From the NCBI GenBank assembly GCA_964395315.1, contig CAYNBI010000016.1, positions 1 through 48,458 of the forward strand: a DNA stretch of 48,458 bases, read 5' to 3'. Source of the DNA: CAVORB01 sp964395315 (lineage in GTDB: Bacteria; Pseudomonadota; Gammaproteobacteria; Chromatiales; Chromatiaceae). Positions within the stretch are counted from its first letter, which is position 1. Each line of letters begins with the position of its first letter. Made by a program: the position numbers and the translations under genes. Of this stretch, positions 43,176 through 48,458 are shown piece after piece. The notes below the pieces were generated by a model, which had not been told where the DNA came from, ran no database searches, and saw only the letters and a list, made by a program, of their open reading frames with translations.

Positions 43176-44531
43176 TCAGGACAGCTCGGCCAGCCCGTGG
43201 CGGCGGATCAGGCGGTAGATGTTGCGCTCGCTCACATCAAGCACCTCGGCGACCTTGGCGCGGTGTCCGGAGTGCTTACCGAGTTGCAGCTTCAGGTACT
43301 CGGCCTGCAGTTCTTCCAGGGTGGGATCGTGGTCGAAGCTGATCGTGACCTTGACCTGACTCTTGTTGCCCAGGGCGCTGAAGGCCAAGTGCTCGGGGCG
43401 TATGGCGCTGGCGTCGCGGGAGAGGATGATGGCCCGCTCCACGACGTTCTTGAGCTCACGCACGTTGCCCGGCCAGTCGTATGCGGTGAGTCGCCGTAGC
43501 GCCTCGTTGGACAGCCACTTGTTGATCCGACGCGAGAAGTTGTGGTTCTGGATGAAGTGGGTCGCGAGGTAGGGGATGTCGTCCCGGCGATCCCGCAGCG
43601 GCGGGGTGTCGATTACGAACGCGCTGAGGCGGTAGTAAAGGTCGGCGCGGAATTCGCCGCTGGCGCTCATTGCCTCGAGGTCACGGTTGGTGGCGGCGAC
43701 CACGCGGATGTTGGCTTGCAGGTCCTTGGTGCCGCCGACGCGGCGGAAGATGCCCGTTTCCAGTACCCGCAGCAGCTTGGACTGGATGGAGGCGTCGATT
43801 TCGCCGATTTCGTCGAGGAACAGGGTGCCACCCTCCGCGCCCTCGATCAGGCCGCGCTTCTGGCGGTCCGCTCCGGTGAAGGCCCCTTTTTCGTGTCCGA
43901 ACAGCTCGGACTCGAACAGCTTCTCCTGCAGTGTGCAGCAGTCCACGGCAACGAAGTTGCGCTTGGCCCGCCGGCTGCTGTCGTGGATGGCGCGAGCGAC
44001 CAGCTCCTTGCCGGAGCCGCTCTCACCCTGAATCAGCACCGTGATGTCCGTGGGCGCCACGTCGGCGATGGTCTCCTTGATCTTCAGCAGGGGGACGCTC
44101 ACGCCGATCATGAAGCTGGCGGTACCTTCCTTCGCCCGCAGGCGCTGGCGGCAGAACTGATGGTCGTTACGCAGCGCCGCGTCATCCAGGGCGCGCTGCA
44201 CCACGAGCAAGAGCTCCTCCGGGCTCGCGGGTTTGAGCAGGTACTCGAAGGCACCGGCCTTCATCGCCGAGACCGCGTTGCGCACCGAGCCGAAGGCGGT
44301 CAACACCACCACCGGCTGCATCTTGACCAGATCGGGCAGGCGATCCAGCGTGTCGCCGTCCGGCAGCCTGACGTCCGCGATGAGCAGGTGGGGCTCGTGG
44401 GCGGCTAGAAAGGCGTCGGCCTGTTCCCAGGACGTAACCCCGACGGCATCGTAGTCGTGACCGCGCAACTGCCGGACGATCAGTCGGTTGAGGACGGCGT
44501 CGTCCTCGACGATCAGGATCTGTTTCGCCAC
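43176..44531 (-). CDS. Sigma54-dependent response regulator (NtrC family)
   Basis: The 451-residue activator has a receiver domain with phospho-acceptor Asp53 (LLIADVRLPDGD), a central AAA+ domain with Walker A GESGSGKE (169-176) and the sigma54 contact loop GAFTGA (216-221), and a C-terminal Fis-type helix-turn-helix (LGKHSGHRAKVAEVLDVSERN). GAFTGA is intact, so it should activate sigma54 promoters. The start is GTG at 44529-44531, three bases after the kinase stop codon, so the two are translationally coupled. The best candidate targets are the -24/-12 promoters on the other side of the kinase gene (46618-46632 and 47876-47890). Not identifiable as NtrC, PilR or PrsR from sequence alone. 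Confidence 0.95.
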   Translation of the reverse strand: MAKQILIVEDDAVLNRLIVRQLRGHDYDAVGVTSWEQADAFLAAHEPHLLIADVRLPDGDTLDRLPDLVKMQPVVVLTAFGSVRNAVSAMKAGAFEYLLKPASPEELLLVVQRALDDAALRNDHQFCRQRLRAKEGTASFMIGVSVPLLKIKETIADVAPTDITVLIQGESGSGKELVARAIHDSSRRAKRNFVAVDCCTLQEKLFESELFGHEKGAFTGADRQKRGLIEGAEGGTLFLDEIGEIDASIQSKLLRVLETGIFRRVGGTKDLQANIRVVAATNRDLEAMSASGEFRADLYYRLSAFVIDTPPLRDRRDDIPYLATHFIQNHNFSRRINKWLSNEALRRLTAYDWPGNVRELKNVVERAIILSRDASAIRPEHLAFSALGNKSQVKVTISFDHDPTLEELQAEYLKLQLGKHSGHRAKVAEVLDVSERNIYRLIRRHGLAELS

Positions 44532-44534
44532 GAT

Positions 44535-46382
44535 TCAGATCTCCTCTTGCTGGTCTTCGTCGGGGAAGGTAACCAGGATGCGGCTGCCGTGCCCGGTCTC
44601 GCTGTCCACCGAGATGGTCCCTCCGTGGGATTCCACGATGCTTTTGGTGATGGACAGGCCCAGCCCGGTGCCGCGCACGCCGTCGGCGCGCCGGCTGAAG
44701 AAGGGCTCGAAGATGCGCAAGTGGTCCTTGGGTTCGATGCCGACCCCGGTGTCCTCGAACGTGAGCTCCACCCGATTTTTGCCGCGCCGACAGCGAACGG
44801 TCAGCGTGCCGCCCCGCGGCATGGCGTGGCAGGCGTTCTGCGCCAGGTTCAAGGTCACCATCCGCAGCTCGCTGTCGGTCGCCAGAACCCGCAACGGGGC
44901 CCCCTCGACTTCGAGCCGGATCTGGACCTTGCGCGTCTCCGCCTCCCAATGCAGGAGCTTCAGGGTATCGTTCACGACCCTATCGACCTCTACCAACTCC
45001 TGATCCGCCGGCGGCGGGACGCTGAGCTTGAGCAGGCGCTCGGTTACCTCACTGCACTTCTCTACCTCTTGATCGACCAACGTCAGGAACTCCAGGACCT
45101 GCTCGGAGTCAGCCGCGGCGTTGGCCTGCTCGGCCGCGTGCAGGGCGAGTCTCACCGCCGCGAGCGGGTTATGGATCTCGTGTGCCACCCCCGCGGCGAG
45201 GCGGCCAAGCTCAGAGAGCTTTTGCTCGTGCGAGAACTTCACCTGCTGCTCGAGGTCCCGGACGGACTCGACCACCATCAGTCTACGCTCGCCCCGCTGG
45301 GTAACCTCCATCGGGGCGGCGTAGAGCTCGACGTCGAGGCTCCCGCCATCGAACCGGCGGTGGCGGTGCACCACGCGCAGCGGTTGTTTGTTGCGCTGGA
45401 TCTCCTTCAGTGGGCAGGTGATCAAGGTCTCTGGGCAGGGAGTTTCGAGCGCGTGGGCAGCGGCGTAGCAATGCTCAGGGACCTGCTCCGCCGGACCGAT
45501 TCCAAGCTGCTCGCGGTAGGTGGCGTTGGTGAGCCGTACGCGGAAGTCGGAATCAATGACGCAGACGCCGTCGGGGATGGCGTTCACCAGCTGCTGCATG
45601 AACTGCTCCTTCTCCCTGAGCTCCTCGATCTTGTTTTCGAGGCCCTGCGCCATGGTGTTGAAGCGCTCCCCCAGTGCGGCGAGCTCATCGCGGCCCGGTA
45701 GAGACGCGCGCGCGTTCAGATCGCCCTGCGACAGACGCAGGCTCACATCGGACAGGTGCCCCAGGGGCCGGACCACGAAGCGACGGATGAACCACCAGCC
45801 TCCGGCGAGGTTGATAAGGACGATCAGGGCACCTGAGCCCATGAGCAGGAGCGTCGTGGTTCTGGCCTGCGCTTGCAGTGGGGAGGCGTCGAAATCAACG
45901 TAGAGGATGCCATTGATCGGGTTCTCGGCCACCGGGCCATGGCACTCCTGGCAGGGCGCCTTGTTGCGGACGGGGTTGACGCTGCGCAGCGCGCTGACAC
46001 CGTTCCCGCGTTCGACCAGCCGCGTCGACGGCCCCCGCAGGACTCTCTCTTCCGGCAGGATTTGTCCACCGGCTAAAGCGGGGTCGGTGCTCAGACGGAC
46101 GGCACCGAGGGCATTGGTGATGGTGACCGCGAGGATGCCCGGCTCATGACCCAAGCGCTCCACGATGTTCGTCAACCCTTCCAGATCCCGCTTGAGCATG
46201 GCGTTCTCGAGCGAGGTCTGGAGCAGCCGGTTGACCTGGGCTGCAGCGGTGGCGCGCTCCTGCCCCAGCTGCTCGCGGTAGAGAGTCACGAAGAGCACGA
46301 GGAAAACCAGCGAGCTGATGATCAGGCCGGCTGCGGTGCCAATGGCGAATTTCTTGTTGAGGTTTTCGTCCAGCAATCGCAT
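44535..46382 (-). CDS. Sensor histidine kinase with periplasmic heme-type CxxCH and a Cys-rich PAS domain
   Basis: The 615-residue inner-membrane kinase has TM1 (about 11-35), a periplasmic sensor region (36-175) containing CQECHGP at 144-150, a c-type heme attachment motif on the side where heme is attached, TM2 (about 176-199), HAMP (200-255), and a PAS domain (about 260-375) with three clustered cysteines (305, 316, 323; HCY...PCPET...TCPL) that could hold a redox cofactor or disulfide. Next come HisKA with phospho-acceptor His401 (GVAHEIHNPL) and HATPase (NLAQNACHAMP, DTGVGIEP, GTGLGLSITK). I chose ATG 46380-46382 with GGAG upstream. It is immediately followed by its partner regulator. 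Signal unknown: heme redox state, NO, O2 or sulfur species are candidates. Confidence 0.92.
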   Translation of the reverse strand: MRLLDENLNKKFAIGTAAGLIISSLVFLVLFVTLYREQLGQERATAAAQVNRLLQTSLENAMLKRDLEGLTNIVERLGHEPGILAVTITNALGAVRLSTDPALAGGQILPEERVLRGPSTRLVERGNGVSALRSVNPVRNKAPCQECHGPVAENPINGILYVDFDASPLQAQARTTTLLLMGSGALIVLINLAGGWWFIRRFVVRPLGHLSDVSLRLSQGDLNARASLPGRDELAALGERFNTMAQGLENKIEELREKEQFMQQLVNAIPDGVCVIDSDFRVRLTNATYREQLGIGPAEQVPEHCYAAAHALETPCPETLITCPLKEIQRNKQPLRVVHRHRRFDGGSLDVELYAAPMEVTQRGERRLMVVESVRDLEQQVKFSHEQKLSELGRLAAGVAHEIHNPLAAVRLALHAAEQANAAADSEQVLEFLTLVDQEVEKCSEVTERLLKLSVPPPADQELVEVDRVVNDTLKLLHWEAETRKVQIRLEVEGAPLRVLATDSELRMVTLNLAQNACHAMPRGGTLTVRCRRGKNRVELTFEDTGVGIEPKDHLRIFEPFFSRRADGVRGTGLGLSITKSIVESHGGTISVDSETGHGSRILVTFPDEDQQEEI

Positions 46383-46521
46383 GTGCAGGCTCCGAGCCGC
46401 TGGGCGGCCGGTCAAAGGACGAGGGGCACGTCCAGCCTGGTCCGCTGAACGGCGTTGCCCCGATTATTGTGCAAGCGGCTGGCGCCTTGACTGACATTTT
46501 GGCAGATCGGGGAGACGGTTG

Positions 46522-46540
46522 TGCCCAGGTTGAGTGGGCA
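46522..46540 (+). promoter_or_regulatory. Candidate enhancer dyad for the sigma54 activator
   Basis: TGCCCA (46522-46527) and TGGGCA (46535-46540) form a perfect 6-bp inverted repeat with 7-base spacing, 78 bases upstream of the -24 element, a usual distance for an NtrC-family binding site. A second near-dyad centred in GCGTACGC (46553-46560) follows. Confidence 0.38.
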
Positions 46541-46617
46541 TTGTTCTCGGGTGCGTACGCGTTACCCTGCCGGTGCGACCCCGCGCACGCGAGGGTGGCC
46601 ATGCGCGACACAGGCGC

Positions 46618-46632
46618 GGGCACGTTGCTTGC
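46618..46632 (+). promoter_or_regulatory. Sigma54 (-24/-12) promoter
   Basis: GGGCAC-N5-TTGC matches the consensus TGGCAC-N5-TTGC at all but the first base, with the invariant GG (46619-46620) and GC (46631-46632) exactly 10 bases apart. Predicted start of transcription is near 46643, about 40 bases before the secreted repeat-protein gene and divergent from the kinase/regulator pair. Confidence 0.62.
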
Positions 46633-46684
46633 CTCATCAGGAAACCTGGGTGCGAGCATGTGCTTGCGGGGCAGGAGAGAGACG

Positions 46685-47458
46685 ATGACCTGTGTGTATC
46701 GATGCGGCCCTTTCGGTCGGATAGCCTTGCTCGGATTGCTGCTGGCTGCCGGCAACGCCGGCGCCGACGAAGGCCCGTCAGGCGCCTTTCTTCGGGCGCT
46801 CGAGACAGCGGGTTGGGAGGCCCGGCGCCTGCATGATGGCGCCGTGGAACTGCGGGCGAGAGGGCGGGACGCGGCGGAGGCGCCGACTCGCAACGAAGCG
46901 GGTGGCGCGCGTCCCGCGCCGGACGCGCCGGAGCCGCCGGCGAAGCTCTGGGAGCGCCTGCGCGGCAGCGGATGGCGCGTCGAGGTCGCGCCCGATGGAT
47001 CGACGCTTCTTTACCCGCCTGCCAAGGAGTTTGGCGTATCGGCAGTCGTCCTCGAACAGCGTCCCGAGCCACCTCCGGCGCCGCGGATGACCCTCGACGA
47101 CTATCTGTCGCAGCGCGGCTGGCGCGTGGAACGAGCGGCGGACGGATCGCTGCTGCTCTATCCACGCAGTGATGGAGCGGCAGCGGAGCAGAAGTCCGCG
47201 CCGGCCCCCTGCCCGGGGTACGTTCCGCTGCCGATAAGCACGGGAGAGCTCGAACTGCCCGTGGATGCCTGGTCCGAGGCGAAGGTCGTCGCCGAATCCT
47301 GGCTGTCGTCTGTCGACGGTGCCGGCTTGTCGGTCGGGCGCATTCGCAGGCTCTTTCGCGTGTTTGTGGTGAGCATCGTGGACGCTCGCCCTCCCCACGA
47401 GCTCAGGCATCAGATCGCGGTCAATGCCGCGGACGGACGGGTCGTCGTTCTGAACTAA
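46685..47458 (+). CDS. Secreted protein with three short repeats and a PepSY-like end
   Basis: I do not recognise this 257-residue protein. After a Sec signal peptide (about 1-27, ending AGNAGADE) there are three copies of a unit of about 24 residues, L..L...GWR-V......DGS..LYP (residues 36-58, 88-111, 137-160), separated by Pro/Ala/Glu-rich linkers. The C-terminal 60 residues (FRVFVVSIVD, HQIAVNAADGRVVVLN) resemble a PepSY-type fold, though this is tentative. ATG 46685 follows AGGAGAG. It is divergent from the heme-sensor kinase and has its own sigma54 promoter, which makes it the best candidate output of that system. Confidence 0.75.
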   Translation: MTCVYRCGPFGRIALLGLLLAAGNAGADEGPSGAFLRALETAGWEARRLHDGAVELRARGRDAAEAPTRNEAGGARPAPDAPEPPAKLWERLRGSGWRVEVAPDGSTLLYPPAKEFGVSAVVLEQRPEPPPAPRMTLDDYLSQRGWRVERAADGSLLLYPRSDGAAAEQKSAPAPCPGYVPLPISTGELELPVDAWSEAKVVAESWLSSVDGAGLSVGRIRRLFRVFVVSIVDARPPHELRHQIAVNAADGRVVVLN

Positions 47459-47472
47459 GGGATCCTCCTTCT

Positions 47473-47490
47473 CAGACGCTTACGCGTCTG
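47473..47490 (+). terminator. Hairpin after the secreted repeat-protein gene
   Basis: A perfect 7-bp stem (CAGACGC / GCGTCTG) with a 4-base loop begins 15 bases after the stop codon. No T-run follows, but position and symmetry fit a terminator or 3'-end stabiliser. Confidence 0.48.
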
Positions 47491-47875
47491 GAAACCGGCG
47501 ACGCCCCATTCCTTACCGCGGGAAGCGCTGAAATGATCGGTCGGCAAGTCAGTTCCCCGAGCGGTCCCTGCCCTGCGGGAATTCCCTAACTGACACGATG
47601 GCATGGGCGGCACCGACCCGATTGCCGGACGCTGGTATTCCTCTTTTCCGTGGTGTAGTAGATCGGGTAACTGATTGAGCGCAAGTCGATTTGGTGGCTT
47701 CCGTCTATCCTCTCTCCCCAGGTCCAAACCGCATTGCGGCGGCGCTTACCTCGCTCCATTAGCGATTGCTTGTGACAAAGCGTCAGAAGGTCCTGTGCAG
47801 GGCGCGCGCTCGCCTCGGTCCGGAAAGTGCGAAAAGAGCCGGGAAAACAAGATCTAGTCACGTTCCTCATTGGAC

Positions 47876-47890
47876 TGGCACGAAGGATGC
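47876..47890 (+). promoter_or_regulatory. Second sigma54-like (-24/-12) promoter
   Basis: TGGCAC-N5-ATGC has a perfect -24 half and keeps the invariant GC of the -12 half, 10 bases after GG. Predicted transcription start near 47901 gives a 90-base leader to the small secreted protein gene at 47992. Confidence 0.45.
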
Positions 47891-47991
47891 ATCAGAGTCA
47901 GGCGGTCGCGGTGGGCGACACGGTCCCGCGGTGGACTGCGAATCGCTCGGACGGGGTGGCCGAGGCGAGGTTAATTGGAGGTCATAGCGGA

Positions 47992-48291
47992 ATGAGAGCG
48001 AAATCTACCACCATTGCCCTGTTAGTCGCCGTTTGCGGTCAAGGCGCCTTTGCCTCGTCTGGCGGTCAGCTCCCCATCGCGGGGACGCAACCCTACCAAC
48101 GTCCGCAGGGGGCGCCAGTGATCCTCGAGGTGCATAGAGACCCCGGCTGGTTCACGCACGCGCTGACGGGAATCAGCAAGCCGTATCCGAACAGCCTGCG
48201 GTTCCTCGAAGACCAAGGGAACTGGCACACCCCCTTCAACCATCCGGGAATGTACCCGCCCTACGATCTTCGTGGGTGGCATCGGCAATAA
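47992..48291 (+). CDS. Small secreted protein of unknown function
   Basis: I do not recognise this 99-residue protein. A Sec signal peptide (about 1-22, MRAKSTTIALLVAVCGQGAFA) is followed by a mature part of about 77 residues rich in Pro, Gly, Tyr, His and Trp, with motifs such as GISKPYPNSLRFLEDQGN and FNHPGMYPPYDLRGWH. There are no cysteines in the mature region. ATG 47992 is preceded by GGAGG with 11-base spacing. It is followed 42 bases later by another secreted-protein gene in the same direction, and preceded by a sigma54-like promoter, so the two form a likely operon. Confidence 0.7.
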   Translation: MRAKSTTIALLVAVCGQGAFASSGGQLPIAGTQPYQRPQGAPVILEVHRDPGWFTHALTGISKPYPNSLRFLEDQGNWHTPFNHPGMYPPYDLRGWHRQ

Positions 48292-48333
48292 TCGGGCCTT
48301 CCCGGCGTTCGATAATCACTTGGAGGAAATGTA

Positions 48334-48458
48334 ATGACGCACACGATTAAGAGGTTCAAGAAAGCCGCTGTTGCTGCCGTGGTCGGGCTCACCCTGGCCG
48401 GTGGCAGCTCCGCGGCGCTCAGCATGGATGGCATGTCCGGAATGGGCGGCATGTCCGG
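48334..48458 (+). CDS. Secreted Gly/Met/Ser-rich protein (partial)
   Basis: Only 41 complete codons are visible before the right edge. ATG 48334 follows GGAGG with 7-base spacing. The start, MTHTIKRFKKAAVAAVVGLT, is a Sec signal (cleavage near SSAALS), after which the sequence becomes a Gly-Met-Ser repeat (DGMSGMGGMSG). Low-complexity secreted proteins of this sort include sulfur-globule coat proteins of purple sulfur bacteria, which would suit an fcc-carrying organism, but too little is seen to assign it. Confidence 0.68.
   Translation, partial: MTHTIKRFKKAAVAAVVGLTLAGGSSAALSMDGMSGMGGMS

Larger units (their letters stand above)
47459..47991. other. 533-bp region with hairpin and second sigma54-like promoter
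   Basis: No convincing gene. It contains a terminator-like hairpin just after the repeat-protein gene (47473-47490), a sigma54-type promoter match (47876-47890), and a ribosome site (GGAGG, 47976-47980) for the next gene. The rest shows nothing I can name. Confidence 0.5.

Overview
The window is GC-rich (roughly two-thirds G+C by eye) and densely coded. It reads as chromosomal DNA of a gammaproteobacterium, most likely a sulfur-oxidising, salt-adapted member of the Chromatiales/Ectothiorhodospiraceae. The reasons are flavocytochrome c sulfide dehydrogenase genes at the left edge, a tetraheme NapC/NirT-type cytochrome beside them, the EF-P/EpmA/EpmB translation module, a complete sucrose-synthesis cluster of the kind used for osmoprotection, a large MscS/MscK-type channel, and Gly/Tyr/Met-rich secreted proteins. 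The species cannot be named from the sequence alone. I see no tRNA, rRNA, CRISPR array, insertion sequence, prophage or other clear mobile DNA.

Layout. 1-3.2 kb (minus strand): a likely operon NapC/NirT cytochrome -> periplasmic ankyrin protein -> fccA -> fccB (cut by the window edge). 3.3-7.5 kb (minus): dynamin-like membrane GTPase -> ROK sugar kinase -> NrtR-type Nudix regulator -> nadA. 7.5-8.1 kb: regulatory gap with a good sigma70 promoter. 8.1-13.4 kb (plus): RND adaptor and RND pump, the pump with an unusual extra C-terminal tail. 13.6-17.7 kb (plus): Tyr/Gly-rich secreted protein, duplicated-domain secreted protein, ParA-like ATPase, membrane coiled-coil protein, 5'-nucleotidase. 17.8-19.9 kb (minus): FimX-like degenerate GGDEF/EAL protein. 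20.0-22.6 kb: epmB diverging from efp-epmA. 22.7-28.6 kb (plus): sucrose-phosphate synthase, sucrose-phosphatase, fructokinase, amylosucrase. 28.9-34.3 kb (plus): recA-recX, alaS, lysC. 34.6-43.1 kb: MscS-family channel, small secreted protein, a lipoprotein (minus), gltS, a DUF3124 protein, pterin dehydratase, gltX. 43.2-46.4 kb (minus): a sigma54-type response regulator and its sensor kinase, whose periplasmic domain carries a CxxCH heme-binding motif. 46.7-48.5 kb (plus): three secreted-protein genes diverging from that kinase, the last one cut by the edge.

How the genes work together. The left block feeds electrons from sulfide into c-type cytochromes. The NAD block pairs quinolinate synthase with its probable ADP-ribose-sensing regulator. 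The sucrose block makes sucrose from UDP-glucose and fructose 6-phosphate and recycles it through amylosucrase and fructokinase; with the MscS-type channel it suggests a life with changing osmolarity.

The most interesting part is the right end. A heme-type sensor kinase and a sigma54 activator sit back to back with a secreted repeat protein that has a textbook -24/-12 promoter and a dyad about 80-100 bp upstream of it. A second sigma54-like promoter lies before the next small secreted protein. This looks like a self-contained redox- or ligand-sensing circuit controlling exported proteins, and I do not recognise it as a described system.
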